Numbered from the stretch's first letter, positions 33,361 to 44,093 are shown. The stretch is 64,000 bases of DNA from Dorea sp. D27 (GCF_001185345.1 NZ_KQ236743.1:560857-624856); one strand, 5' to 3'. Made by a program: numbers and translations. The notes: a model not told the origin generated them from the letters alone.

Positions 33361-35442
33361 ATGATGGTGAAAATCGGCAAATGGATTGCAAAACATAAGA
33401 ATATCATCTTGATACTCGGCCTGCTTCTGATTGTCCCGTCTATCATCGGGATGAACATGACGAGAATCAACTATGATGTACTAAGCTATCTTCCAGGCAG
33501 CCTTGAGACAGTAAAAGGGCAGGACACCCTGGTAGACGAATTTGGAATGGGTGCCTTTTCCATGGTTATCGTAGAAGGTATGGAAGAAAAAGATGTAGTG
33601 GCACTGAAGGAAGAGATGAAAACAGTAGATCATGTGTCGGATGTCATATGGTACGATGACCTCATGGATATCAGCGTCCCGATGGAAATGATTCCGTCCA
33701 AGTATGAAAAGGTGTTCAAGAATGGTGATTCTACTATGCTCGTGGCGCTGTTCGACAACACGACTTCTTCAGACGAGACGATGGACGCGGTAACGCAGCT
33801 TCGGAAAATAAGCGCAAAGCACTGCTTTGTAAGCGGTATGTCAGGCGTAGTGACGGACATCAAGTCACTGGCACTGAGCGAGATGCCAATCTATGTATTG
33901 ATTGCAGTCGTACTCTGCCTGATCATTCTGGCACTCACGATGGATTCATGGATTACGCCGTTCATATTTATGCTCAGCATCGGTATCGCCATCCTTTACA
34001 ATATGGGAACAAACATGTTCCTGTCCGACGTGTCTTATATTACGAAGGCGCTGGCCGCGGTGCTGCAGCTTGGCGTGACGCTGGACTATTCCATCTTCCT
34101 GCTGAACAGTTATGAAGAGAATAAAAAACGGTTTCCAGGAGAAAAGAACCGGGCGATGGCCCATGCCATTTCCAACACGTTCAAGTCGGTAGTCGGCAGC
34201 TCCGTGACGACAATCGCCGGATTTATAGCGCTCTGCTTTATGACCTTCAAGCTTGGAACGAATATCGGCATCGTCATGTCTAAAGGAGTTGCTATCGGAG
34301 TGGTGTGCTGTGTCACACTGCTGCCGGCCATGGTGCTCACCTTTGACAAATGGATTGATAAGACGACGCATAAGCCGATACTGCCGGATCTTGGCAAGCT
34401 GTCCGCATTTATCACACGGCACAATAAAGTATGGCTGGCAGCGTTCCTGATACTGCTCATACCGGCAGTCTATGGCAATGCCCACACGGATGTATACTAC
34501 AATATCGATAAAGGGCTTCCGGATACGTTGAAGAGTTCTGTGGCAAATAAGAAGCTGGAAGAAGATTTCCATATGAATAATGTCTATATGGTCATGCTGA
34601 AGAATGACGAGATGGATCAGAAGGAAAAAGCAGAGATGATGGAACAGATAGAAGATGTTGACGGCGTGAAATGGGCAATCGGCATGGAATCTGTAGTCGG
34701 CCCCGCTGTCCCGGAGGATTTTATCCCGTCCGGCGTGAAATCGAAGCTGCAAAGTGACAATTATGAGATACAGTTCATCTGTTCGGACTATAAGACTGCC
34801 ACAGATGAAGTCAATGAACAGGTCAAGTCGATAGACAAGATTGTGAAGAGCTACAACAAGGAGTCTATGGTAATCGGAGAGGCCCCGCTGACAAAGGATC
34901 TGACGGTCATTGCAGACAGCGATATGAGAAATGTAAATGTCATATCTATTATTGCCATATTTATCATCATCTGCCTTGTGTTCAAATCCATATCACTACC
35001 AGTCATACTTGTCGCGATTATCGAGTTTGCCATCTGCGTCAACATGGCAGTTCCGTTCTATACGGGTACAGAGCTGCCGTTCGTGGCGAGCATCGTCATC
35101 GGGACTGTGCAGCTCGGATCCACGGTAGACTACGCCATCCTGATGACGAGCCGGTACCAGAAGGAACGGGGCCGCGGGCGCTCGAAGAAGGATGCCATCA
35201 GCCTGGCGCACCAGTCGTCCATGAAATCGATTCTGATCAGCGGCGTCAGCTTCTTTGCCGCTACGTTCGGCGTCGGGCTTTACTCTAAGATAGACATGAT
35301 AAGCTCGCTCTGCACGCTGCTGTCCAGAGGAGCGATCATCAGTACGGTTGTCGTTATCTGCGTACTGCCGGCGATGTTCATGGTATTTGATAAAGTAATC
35401 TGTAAAACAAGCAAAGGATTCTTGCCGGAACAGGCAGAATAA
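33361..35442 (+). CDS. MMPL-family RND transporter
   Basis: A 693-residue membrane protein with twelve likely helices: one near the N-terminus, five or six after a large outer loop (about residues 50-175), then the second half with a repeat of this pattern, as in MMPL/RND exporters of lipids or drugs. LGVTLDYSIFLLNSYEENKKR and LGSTVDYAILMTSRYQKERG are the paired conserved RND segments with intramembrane acidic residues. The ATG at 33361 is chosen for its upstream AGGAGG. It is regulated by the divergent TetR repressor and followed by an exported heptad-repeat protein. Confidence 0.9.
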   Translation: MMVKIGKWIAKHKNIILILGLLLIVPSIIGMNMTRINYDVLSYLPGSLETVKGQDTLVDEFGMGAFSMVIVEGMEEKDVVALKEEMKTVDHVSDVIWYDDLMDISVPMEMIPSKYEKVFKNGDSTMLVALFDNTTSSDETMDAVTQLRKISAKHCFVSGMSGVVTDIKSLALSEMPIYVLIAVVLCLIILALTMDSWITPFIFMLSIGIAILYNMGTNMFLSDVSYITKALAAVLQLGVTLDYSIFLLNSYEENKKRFPGEKNRAMAHAISNTFKSVVGSSVTTIAGFIALCFMTFKLGTNIGIVMSKGVAIGVVCCVTLLPAMVLTFDKWIDKTTHKPILPDLGKLSAFITRHNKVWLAAFLILLIPAVYGNAHTDVYYNIDKGLPDTLKSSVANKKLEEDFHMNNVYMVMLKNDEMDQKEKAEMMEQIEDVDGVKWAIGMESVVGPAVPEDFIPSGVKSKLQSDNYEIQFICSDYKTATDEVNEQVKSIDKIVKSYNKESMVIGEAPLTKDLTVIADSDMRNVNVISIIAIFIIICLVFKSISLPVILVAIIEFAICVNMAVPFYTGTELPFVASIVIGTVQLGSTVDYAILMTSRYQKERGRGRSKKDAISLAHQSSMKSILISGVSFFAATFGVGLYSKIDMISSLCTLLSRGAIISTVVVICVLPAMFMVFDKVICKTSKGFLPEQAE

Positions 35443-35456
35443 TCAGGGAGGTATCT

Positions 35457-37412
35457 ATGATGAGAAAGAGTAGAAAGAATAAAATCATGGCGGGAAGCAT
35501 GGCTCTTGTGATGGCTGTCTCCATGGCAGGCGTCTCCTGCTGGCACAATATGTCTGCAGCGGAAGTAAAAGCGGCGGACGAGGATGTAGAAACGCTGAAG
35601 AAGGCGGCATCGGAAGCACTTGGCGATACAGACACGAAGACAGAAGGCGTGTACAAAGACGAGACCGTGTATGTGAAGGCAGACACGGCAGGAAAGGTGA
35701 CAGACACGACAGTAAGCGAATGGCTGAAGAATCCGGGCAGCGGCACTTTTGAGGATATGACGGGTCTTAAAGACATCAAAAATGTCAAAGGCGACGAGAC
35801 ATATACCGAGAAGGATAAGGACGGCATCACATGGGATGCGGAGGGGAACGATATCTATTACCAGGGCAGATCGGATGACTCCCTTCCGGTGGACGTCAAT
35901 ATAACATATAAGCTGGATGGTAAGAAAATATCAGCGGAAAAGCTGAAAGGAAAGTCCGGCAAGCTGGAAATCCACATCGATTATAAGAACCATTCCAGAC
36001 AGACAGTGCAGGTGGACGGCGAGGATGTTGAGATGTACACGCCGTTCACGATGGTGACCGCACTTATGCTGCCAACGGATCAGTATAAGAATGTTACCGT
36101 CGACAGTGGCAAGATAGTGTCTGACGCGGATAAAGATATCGTACTCGGCCTCGGATTTCCGGGTCTTACAGAGAATCTGAACCTTCAGGATGTGGATGTT
36201 GATATACCGGAAAGCGTAACAATTACCGCAGATGTGAAAAAAGTATCCGTCGGCACGACGATTACGGTCGTGTCAGCCGATCTGCTGGATAAATTCGGAC
36301 TTAACGATGTCAGTGACTTTGACAGCTTCGGCGACTCTATCGACGAACTGTCCGACGCAGCCAGTCAGCTTAAGGACGGGAGCAGGACGCTTGCGGACGG
36401 TGTGGATACGCTAAACAGCAAGACAGGCGACCTGAAAAGCGGTGTCAACGAACTGGCTGACGGTGTGAATGCGTATGCAGGCGGCGTAAGCCAGCTTGCG
36501 CAGGGCAGCTCAGAAGTGGCGGCAGGGGCACAGAAGCTGAAAGATGGAGCGGCGCAGGCGCAGCAGGGAATCCATGACGCCAAGACGGGGGCAGATGCGC
36601 TGGTCTCGGGATATGACAACCAGAGCACGGGCGCAGTCGTGGCTGCCAATGCGCTGAGCAGCAATCTGAGCGCATTGAGCCAAAAACTTGGAAGCAGCAG
36701 TGCTTCCGTAGAGCTGACAGACGCGCAGAAGGCTGAGATAAGTGCTGCCGCCAATGCGATGGCGCAGGCAGCCGCACAAAATATCACTGACGATATGTTT
36801 ACGGCTATGGGTACGACGAGAGACGCCTATATCCAGAACCTGGCGGCAGCATTTGTGCCCGCCTTGACCGAGAAGATTACGGCCGTAGCACAAAATGCGG
36901 CCGCGGCCACAAGCTCTACAATCAAAGGTTCGGTAGACCAGCTGGCAGGAGTGGCGCAGAAGCTTGCGGGCGGGGTAGGCGAACTGAGAAACGGCACCGC
37001 CAACCTCCAGAAAGGCCTTGGCCGGCTCAGCGACGGCAGCGCCGACCTTGTAGACGGCACGTCAGACCTGTACGATGGTGCGGCAGCCCTGCAGCAGGGC
37101 GCGGCAGCCCTGAATGAAAAGAGCAGCCTGCTTATCACCGGTACGTCAAAGCTCAAGGACGGCAGCAGCCAGATGGGAGCCGGCGTCAGCCAGCTGGCGG
37201 ACGGAGCCGGTACGCTGGCTGAAGGAATGTCAGAGTTCAAGGCAGATGGTATCGATAAGCTGACAGAAGTGTTCAAAGGCGATATTAAAGGAGTGACTTC
37301 CCGGATCAATGCCATGATGACACTCGGACAGAATTACAAATCCTTTGGCGGAATCAGGAACGGCATGGACGGATCCACAAAATTCATCATTGAGACAGAG
37401 GCCGTAGAATAG
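35457..37412 (+). CDS. exported X3LX2G heptad-repeat protein
   Basis: A 651-residue exported protein with an N-terminal signal peptide (KNKIMAGSMALVMAVSMAGV, cleaved near AEVKA). Residues about 50-290 are a beta-rich domain; from about 300 it has long runs of the seven-residue pattern with Leu and Gly (LADGVDTLNS, LADGVNAYAG, LKDGAAQAQQG; again after residue 500), the heptads also found in YhgE/Pip-type proteins. Between the two repeat blocks is a helical segment (about 400-490). No C-terminal membrane helix is seen. It lies 14 bases after the MMPL gene and probably acts with it at the envelope. Confidence 0.85.
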   Translation: MMRKSRKNKIMAGSMALVMAVSMAGVSCWHNMSAAEVKAADEDVETLKKAASEALGDTDTKTEGVYKDETVYVKADTAGKVTDTTVSEWLKNPGSGTFEDMTGLKDIKNVKGDETYTEKDKDGITWDAEGNDIYYQGRSDDSLPVDVNITYKLDGKKISAEKLKGKSGKLEIHIDYKNHSRQTVQVDGEDVEMYTPFTMVTALMLPTDQYKNVTVDSGKIVSDADKDIVLGLGFPGLTENLNLQDVDVDIPESVTITADVKKVSVGTTITVVSADLLDKFGLNDVSDFDSFGDSIDELSDAASQLKDGSRTLADGVDTLNSKTGDLKSGVNELADGVNAYAGGVSQLAQGSSEVAAGAQKLKDGAAQAQQGIHDAKTGADALVSGYDNQSTGAVVAANALSSNLSALSQKLGSSSASVELTDAQKAEISAAANAMAQAAAQNITDDMFTAMGTTRDAYIQNLAAAFVPALTEKITAVAQNAAAATSSTIKGSVDQLAGVAQKLAGGVGELRNGTANLQKGLGRLSDGSADLVDGTSDLYDGAAALQQGAAALNEKSSLLITGTSKLKDGSSQMGAGVSQLADGAGTLAEGMSEFKADGIDKLTEVFKGDIKGVTSRINAMMTLGQNYKSFGGIRNGMDGSTKFIIETEAVE

Positions 37413-37414
37413 CA

Positions 37415-38362
37415 TTAAGCCTCCTTTCCGGCTTTGAAGTTCCCGGACAGCAGACGAGAGCATTCTCCTGTATAAAAGAGGGTGAGCCGGTGCATGGCCC
37501 TTGTGCAGGCGATATAGAGCAGGCTGCGGTCATACTCTGAACAGTAGGTTTCCGTATTGACATGGGGAAGTATGACTTCATCAAATTCCAGTCCTTTCGA
37601 CATTTTGACAGAAGTGACAGTCACGCCGTTATGAAATCTGCTGCTGTCCGGGGTAACGAGCTGCAGTCTGCAATCCGGGGACAGAGCGTCAAAGAGTGCT
37701 TTGGCGCTTTTGTCTGTTTTGAGTATAATTCCAAGGGAAGCATTCTTATCTCTGTTCCATGCATCAATCGCTTTTTGGATTCGTAAAAGCTCATCCTCTC
37801 CACTGGGGCAGCCTATTACTTCAGGTGCTTCGCCGTGGCGCAATACCGGCTCAAGTGCGGCAGTATTCCGTATATTTTTTGCGAAATTCATAATTTCGTA
37901 TGTGGAACGGTAGCTTTTGTTCAGCTCAGTAAACTGCGCACCTTCGTAGAGGGAAAGCAAATCGTCAAGGGAATAGGCATGGTACGGATTGAGCGACTGG
38001 CCGAAATCCCCCAGAATCGTCTTAGGGCAAGGGAACAGCATGTTGATTACGGCATACTGGATGGGAGCATAATCCTGCATCTCATCAATGACAAGGTGCT
38101 TCGTAATGCTGCTCTGCGTCAGACCTTCAAAGGCTGCATAGAGATAGAGGAAAGGATATACGTCTGCCCACTCCAACGTCTTCTTTGCCGGCATGACAAA
38201 CAGCTCCGTATGGCCTGCCTTTTTATAGAAGTCCTTATATAGCGCGAGGGGGCTTTTTACCGTGAGCATAGCAGCGAGTGCCTTTAAGACCGCCTGCGGT
38301 TTCGGCAGGTCATCCCCCATGATGTTGTCGGACTCGAAACGGTGGCAGATATCCTTGGCCAC
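37415..38362 (-). pseudogene. HelD-type helicase, C-terminal fragment after a frameshift
   Basis: This 315-residue frame is the C-terminal part of a UvrD/HelD-like superfamily 1 helicase: VIDEMQDYAPIQYAVI (Walker B), DFGQSLNPY, LNKSYRSTYEIMNF, VTSVKMSKGLEFDEVILP and LLYIACTRAMHRL. There is no ribosome-binding site at its first ATG, and the upstream gene ends just beyond it in the other frame. Removing one base from the run of eight A (38374-38381, minus strand) joins it to the upstream 663-residue frame. It is therefore half of a broken gene, not an independent helicase. Confidence 0.85.
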
Positions 38363-40301
38363 CAGGGGGAGCCTTTTTTTTCAGGGGATAGCTTCCGTAA
38401 GCGATAAAGCGTCTCTGGATCCACTCGCCGGAGACCGAGAAGCGGCCGAAGGTATAGGCTGCAGGCACAAAGATGGTATCAGGCAGCTGTGCTATATAAC
38501 GGTCCATAAGCGAGACAAACTCCGGGGTAGATTTGTAGCGTACTCGCTTTTCCAAATTCACGTCCTCTGTCTCCGATGGATTCTTTTCCGATTCAAAATC
38601 GATAACGCGCTTCAGGTGAATCTCAGCAATTTCTGAAAAACTGAGCGCAAAGACGGGCGCTTCTCCCAGTTCCGGAATTACACCCGATATATAATCACCA
38701 AATACCTTGTTCGGAGAGATTATCGCCACATTTTCAGCAGTGAGCCTGTCCCGGAAACGGTAGAGCAGAAAAGCAATCCGATGGAGCGCCACGGAAGTTT
38801 TACCTGAGCCGGCAGCGCCTTGTATGATCATGGTCCCCGCATGGCTGCTGCGGATAATCTTATTCTGCTCCTTCTGTATCGTCGTGATGATAGATTTCAT
38901 CTTCTCATCCGAGGTGCGCGACAGTTCTTTCTGAAGGACATCATCCTGGATGGGGGAGGAGCTTTCCAGGGCATACTCCATCGTGCCGTTTCGGATCTTG
39001 AACTGTCTTTTTCTCGTCAGCTCCCCTTCTATCCGCCCGGTCGGGGCGTCATAGCCCGCAGGCCCTGGCTCATAGTCGTAAAACATGCCGGACACAGGCG
39101 CGCGCCAGTCATAGATTAAAATTTCATTGTCATGGCGGAAAGTGAAGCGGCCGATATAGATTTTTTCCGGGTTCGTGTTTTTGCAGCTGAAGTCGATTCT
39201 TGCAAAGTATGGGGAATCCTTCAGCTTTTCCAGCCTGTCCCGCACCCCCGCGGCGAAAGCCCCGGTATGGTCCGTCTGCTTCAGAAGCAGTTCATTCTGG
39301 AACATTTCATGCGGATCAAGCTCTCCTCTGTATTCTGCCATATATCGTTTTGCATCCCGGTATTCCGTGTCGATTCTGGAGACATCGCCGATGGCCTTTG
39401 CCAGGGCCGCGTCCAGCTTCTCGTTCATCTCTTCCAGATGTGTCAACTCATCAGGATAAGGGACAGGACCGGCAAGGACGAAACGCTGTGTGGGGTATCC
39501 GTATTCTTCCAGCAGCTCACCCTCCGCAAATCCAAGCTCCTTCAGTTCTTTGCGCTGTCCGGTTTCAGCCCGGTCGCCGTCACGGAATGTCGTTATGCTG
39601 ATTTCCCTCCCCTTCATAAGTTCATGCATGACCTTGTTGAGAAATGCTTTCGGCATCCCCGTCTTTCGGTACAGGGGGTGTGTTCCCATAAAATCTATGC
39701 TTCCATTTCCGGGGGAAAAGAGCATGATGCCGGCAGCTGTATTGCCGTCCTTCACAATGAGGGCTTCTTTTCGCCGGATGCTCTTTTTCAGCACTTGTAT
39801 ATATTCCCCTTCATCGAGGTACGGATATCCGTCAACTACGAGTCTTACCAGTTCCATCCAGCATGGGATATCATCTTCGACTGCAAATGTGATATCCCAA
39901 GCCGTATCCTCTTTGTTCTCCAGCATCTTATAATTCCCTTCCAGTATATACTTCAGCTGCAGCGGGTAGAACCTTTCAGCTTCCCTGTATCTGTTCGGAG
40001 GCTGTTTGTACAGGGCGGTAAATATATCTGTAAATGCCTGCTGGCTCTTATAGCCCGCCGCAAGAGCAATGTCCAGAATCGGCCTGTCTGAAAAGACGAG
40101 CAGCTTGGCAGCTTCTGTCAGCCGCCTGCGGACGATATATTCATGGATGGTGATACCGACGGTATCAGTAAATATGTGGTGCAGATGATATTTGGAATAG
40201 TGGAGCGCTTTCGCGACAGAGTCTAAATCTGTCTTGCCACTTAGATGTCCTTCCAGATAGTCGATGACAGATTTGACATGTTCAATATGTTTCATAGGCA
40301 T
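38310..40301 (-). pseudogene. AraC-HTH, GNAT and HelD-helicase fusion, N-terminal part
   Basis: A 663-residue frame made of three modules. Residues 1-105 are an AraC-type double HTH (LDSVAKALHYSKYHLHHIF, LDIALAAGYKSQQAFTDIF). Residues about 135-275 resemble a GNAT acetyltransferase. From about 290 it is HelD, the factor that frees stalled RNA polymerase: coiled-coil, YDWRAPVSGMFYDY, TIQKEQNKIIRSS and Walker A GAAGSGKTS (495-503). The frame leaves the helicase at residue about 641 in an A8 run (38374-38381) and stops 20 codons later. With seven A the gene would be one protein of about 960 residues. GGAGG precedes the ATG. Confidence 0.85.
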
Positions 40302-40491
40302 AATTCGTATCCTCCTTCCAGATATTTATTATACAATCTAACCGACTGGTCTGTTTCATTTTTCTTGCGGTTTGCCGTGGTTTTATTTTCCACCCAGGGA
40401 CAAAGGGAGGCGTACCGCTGTCTGAAACACTACTTTATAAAATGCCGGACGCGTGATATACTTATATACGTATGGACTAAGGAGGAAAAAC

Positions 40492-41250
40492 ATGGAAGCA
40501 TATACAAGCTTTGCTCATGTCTATGATACGTTTATGGACAATGTTCCATATGAAGAATGGACGGAGTATATAGTGGGAATCTTAAGAGAATATGGGATAG
40601 ATGACGGACTTGTGCTGGAGCTGGGCTGTGGCACGGGCAGCATGACGGAGCGTCTGGCGGGGCAGGGCTATGATATGATCGGGGCCGACAGCTCGGAGGA
40701 CATGCTTCAGATTGCCATGGACAAGCGTTCCTCGAGTGGTCATTCCATCCTCTATCTGCTGCAGGATATGCGGGAATTTGAGCTGTACGGAACAGTGCGC
40801 GCAGTCGTAAGCGTCTGCGATTCTGTCAATTATGTCACAGACCCGGAGGATCTGCTGGAAGTGTTCCGGCTCGTCAATAATTATCTGGATCCCCACGGCA
40901 TTTTTATCTTTGACTTTAATACAGAATATAAATACCGGGAGATACTCGGCAGCCAGGTCATAGCGGAAGACAGGGAAGAATGCAGCTTCATCTGGGACAA
41001 CTATTATGACAGCGGGCAGCAGATCAACGAGTACGAACTGACATTTTTTGTCCGGGATGAAGAGCATGAGCCACTGTACCGGAAATACCAGGAAACACAT
41101 TACCAGAAAGGGTATACGCTCGAGCAGATACAGTCGCTGCTGAGGAGGGCGGGACTGGTCTATCTGGCAGCTTATGACGCGTACACGAAAGACGCGCCGC
41201 TTTGTTCGAGCGAACGGATATGCGTCATAGCCCAGGAACAGGGAAAATAA
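40492..41250 (+). CDS. class I SAM-dependent methyltransferase
   Basis: A 252-residue Rossmann-fold methyltransferase. The SAM-binding motif I is VLELGCGTGSMTERLAGQGY, and MIGADSSEDMLQIA is the motif II region. It opens MEAYTSFAHVYDTFMDNVPYE, typical of the small methyltransferase group found in Firmicutes upstream of hslO. AAGGAGG precedes the ATG at 40492. The substrate is unknown. It lies 20 bases before hslO, so the two are probably co-transcribed. Confidence 0.88.
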   Translation: MEAYTSFAHVYDTFMDNVPYEEWTEYIVGILREYGIDDGLVLELGCGTGSMTERLAGQGYDMIGADSSEDMLQIAMDKRSSSGHSILYLLQDMREFELYGTVRAVVSVCDSVNYVTDPEDLLEVFRLVNNYLDPHGIFIFDFNTEYKYREILGSQVIAEDREECSFIWDNYYDSGQQINEYELTFFVRDEEHEPLYRKYQETHYQKGYTLEQIQSLLRRAGLVYLAAYDAYTKDAPLCSSERICVIAQEQGK

Positions 41251-41270
41251 AGGAAAGGAACAGAATATAG

Positions 41271-42146
41271 ATGAAAGATTATATCGTTAGAGCGACGGCG
41301 GCTGACAGCCAGATAAGAATATTTGCGGCTACGACCGCTGAGATGGTCGAAACGGCAAGACAGCACCACGATACGAGCCCGGTTGCCACGGCGGCCCTCG
41401 GCAGGCTGCTGACGGCAGGTGCGATGATGGGAAGCATGATGAAGAACGATTCGGACGTACTTACGTTACAGATCAAGGGAGATGGGCCGATTGGCGGGAT
41501 TACCGTAACCGCGGACAGCAGCGCCAATGTGAAGGGATATGTCAACAACCCGGACGTCATGCTGCCAGCGAAGAACGGCAAGCTGGACGTAGGAGGGGCT
41601 GTCGGTATCGGCCTGCTGCAGGTGATTAAGGATATGGGGCTCAAAGAGCCGTACGTCGGGCAGACGATTCTTGTAAGCAGTGAGATTGCGGAGGATCTGA
41701 CGTATTATTTTGCCAACTCGGAGCAGATTCCGTCATCCGTGGGCCTGGGCGTCCTGATGAATCATGACAATACGGTGCGGCGCGCCGGAGGGTTTATCAT
41801 CCAGCTCATGCCTTTTGCATCCGAGGATACGATAAGCCGGCTGGAAGAACGCCTCAAGAACGTGACCTCGGTGACGGAGCTGCTTGACAAAGGCTATACG
41901 CCGGAACAGCTGCTTCAGGAGCTCGCCGGGAATCTGGGGCTGGAAATCTCGGGTACGGTTCCGACAAGATTCCACTGTGACTGCTCAAAGGAGAAAGTGG
42001 AGAAAGTAGTGGCCAGCATCGGGAGGAAGGATCTGCAGGAGATGATTGACGATGGGGAAGATATCGAAGTAAAATGTCATTTCTGTGATGCGGCCTATAG
42101 TTATACGATAGAAGAGCTGAAAGAGATTATGGAGCGGAGCAAATAA
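41271..42146 (+). CDS. hslO: Hsp33 redox-regulated chaperone
   Basis: A 291-residue holdase chaperone activated by oxidation. The C-terminal zinc centre is visible as CDC-x26-28-CHFC (FHCDCSKEKV and VKCHFCDAAY), the four cysteines that sense hypochlorous acid or peroxide. The N-terminal domain begins KDYIVRATAADSQIRIFAATT. It follows the methyltransferase gene and precedes nadE, giving a small stress/NAD cluster. Confidence 0.96.
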   Translation: MKDYIVRATAADSQIRIFAATTAEMVETARQHHDTSPVATAALGRLLTAGAMMGSMMKNDSDVLTLQIKGDGPIGGITVTADSSANVKGYVNNPDVMLPAKNGKLDVGGAVGIGLLQVIKDMGLKEPYVGQTILVSSEIAEDLTYYFANSEQIPSSVGLGVLMNHDNTVRRAGGFIIQLMPFASEDTISRLEERLKNVTSVTELLDKGYTPEQLLQELAGNLGLEISGTVPTRFHCDCSKEKVEKVVASIGRKDLQEMIDDGEDIEVKCHFCDAAYSYTIEELKEIMERSK

Positions 42147-42173
42147 CAAATAAAGTTTGGACGGAGGAAAATC

Positions 42174-44093
42174 ATGAGACAGGGATTTGTAAAGGTGGCG
42201 GCGGCTACCCCTGATATCCGGGTGGCGGATGTGGCATATAATACGGAACAGATATGCCGGCTGATTGAGGAGACGGAAGGAAAGGGGGCAAAGGTAATCG
42301 TGTTCCCGGAGCTTTGTGTGACAGGTTACACGTGCGGTGACCTTTTTACCCAGGATATACTCCTGTCGGATGCCAGGAGCGCGCTGCACCGGCTGGCAGA
42401 CTTCACGGAAGACAAGGACGCGCTCATATTCGTCGGTCTGCCGCTTGTCGTGGACGGAGAACTCTATAATGTGGCAGCCGCCTTGAACCAGGGAGTCGTA
42501 CTCGGGCTTACGACAAAGACATTTCTGCCTAATTACGGTGAATTCTATGAGATGCGTCAGTTCTCCCAGGGACCGGAAGAAGCCAGGGAAATATTGTTAG
42601 ACGGCCAGGTAATCCCGTTCGGGCCGCAGCTTTTGTTCGAGTCGACAGCCATGGACAGCCTGATTGTATCGGCAGAAATCTGTGAGGACGTGTGGTCTCC
42701 GGTGCCTCCAAGCATCGAAGCGGCACGGGAAGGAGCGTCCATCATCGTCAACTGCTCGGCCAGCGATGAGACGGTCGGAAAAGCTGTCTACAGGAAAGGC
42801 CTGATTGAAGGACAATCAGCCAGGCTGATCAGCGGCTATGTATATGCCAATGCAGGAGAAGGAGAGTCTACCACCGACCTTGTGTTCGGAGGACACAATA
42901 TCATTGCCGAGAACGGTACCGTACTCAGTACAGGCCGGCGCTTTGAAAATGGGGTTATCTACTCGGAGATTGACGTGAAGCGCATCGTGAGCGAACGGAG
43001 GAAAAACACGACGTTCCAGAGCTCGGAAGAGAGAAGGCTCCTCAGGATTCCTTTCTATATCGACGAGACAGAGACGGTCCTTACGAGGACCTTTGCATCC
43101 AGACCGTTTGTACCGGCCGAAGGGAAAGAGAGGGAAGACCGGTGCGAAGAGATTCTCACAATCCAGGCCATGGGACTTAAGAAACGTCTGGCACATGCCA
43201 GGTGCAGAAGTGCTGTCGTAGGCATATCAGGAGGGCTTGATTCCACACTTGCCCTGCTTGTGGCCGCCAAGGCGTTTGATGCGCTTGAGCTGGACCGGAA
43301 AGGAATTACCGCTGTGACGATGCCGTGCTTTGGCACGACGGACCGGACATACCAGAATGCGTGCAAGATGTCGGTGAAGCTTGGAGCCACGCTTCGGGAA
43401 GTTCCGATAGCGGCCGCGGTAAAGCAGCACTTTGATGATATCGGCCATGACCCGGAGGACCACAGCGTGACGTATGAGAATGCGCAGGCGAGGGAGCGGA
43501 CACAGGTGCTGATGGATATCGCCAATCAGACCGGGGGGCTCGTCATCGGCACCGGGGACATGTCCGAGCTGGCCCTTGGATGGGCAACATATAACGGGGA
43601 CCACATGTCCATGTACGGGGTGAATGCCTCCGTTCCGAAGACGCTCGTGCGGCATCTTGTCCACTATTTTGCGGATACGTGCGGGGACGGGGAACTGAAA
43701 GAAGTATTGTATGATGTGCTGGATACGCCGGTGAGTCCTGAACTTCTGCCGCCGAAGGACGGAGCGATTGCCCAGAAGACAGAAGATCTTGTAGGCCCTT
43801 ATGAGCTGCATGATTTCTTCCTCTACTATATGATTCGTTTCGGGTATGAGCCGTCGAAGATATACCGGATAGCCAAGCTGGCTTTTGCGGAAGAATATGA
43901 CAGCATCACGATATTGAAATGGCTGGAGACATTTTACCGAAGGTTTTTCAGCCAGCAGTTCAAGCGTTCCTGTCTGCCTGACGGTCCGAAAGTAGGAACG
44001 GTTGCACTGTCGCCGAGAGGAGACTGGCGTATGCCGAGCGATGCGTGCGCGGCATCGTGGCTGGAAGACCTTGCACATGTAAGGCTCGATTAA
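42174..44093 (+). CDS. nadE: glutamine-dependent NAD+ synthase
   Basis: A 639-residue two-domain enzyme making NAD+ from nicotinate adenine dinucleotide. The N-terminal nitrilase-type amidohydrolase (about 1-270) shows the Glu, Lys and Cys triad in FPELCVTGYT, KTFLPNYGEFYE and SAEICEDVW. The C-terminal NAD synthase domain starts with the P-loop VVGISGGLDSTLALLV and includes GTGDMSELALGWATYNGD. Ammonia is tunnelled between domains. ACGGAGG precedes the ATG. Confidence 0.97.
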   Translation: MRQGFVKVAAATPDIRVADVAYNTEQICRLIEETEGKGAKVIVFPELCVTGYTCGDLFTQDILLSDARSALHRLADFTEDKDALIFVGLPLVVDGELYNVAAALNQGVVLGLTTKTFLPNYGEFYEMRQFSQGPEEAREILLDGQVIPFGPQLLFESTAMDSLIVSAEICEDVWSPVPPSIEAAREGASIIVNCSASDETVGKAVYRKGLIEGQSARLISGYVYANAGEGESTTDLVFGGHNIIAENGTVLSTGRRFENGVIYSEIDVKRIVSERRKNTTFQSSEERRLLRIPFYIDETETVLTRTFASRPFVPAEGKEREDRCEEILTIQAMGLKKRLAHARCRSAVVGISGGLDSTLALLVAAKAFDALELDRKGITAVTMPCFGTTDRTYQNACKMSVKLGATLREVPIAAAVKQHFDDIGHDPEDHSVTYENAQARERTQVLMDIANQTGGLVIGTGDMSELALGWATYNGDHMSMYGVNASVPKTLVRHLVHYFADTCGDGELKEVLYDVLDTPVSPELLPPKDGAIAQKTEDLVGPYELHDFFLYYMIRFGYEPSKIYRIAKLAFAEEYDSITILKWLETFYRRFFSQQFKRSCLPDGPKVGTVALSPRGDWRMPSDACAASWLEDLAHVRLD

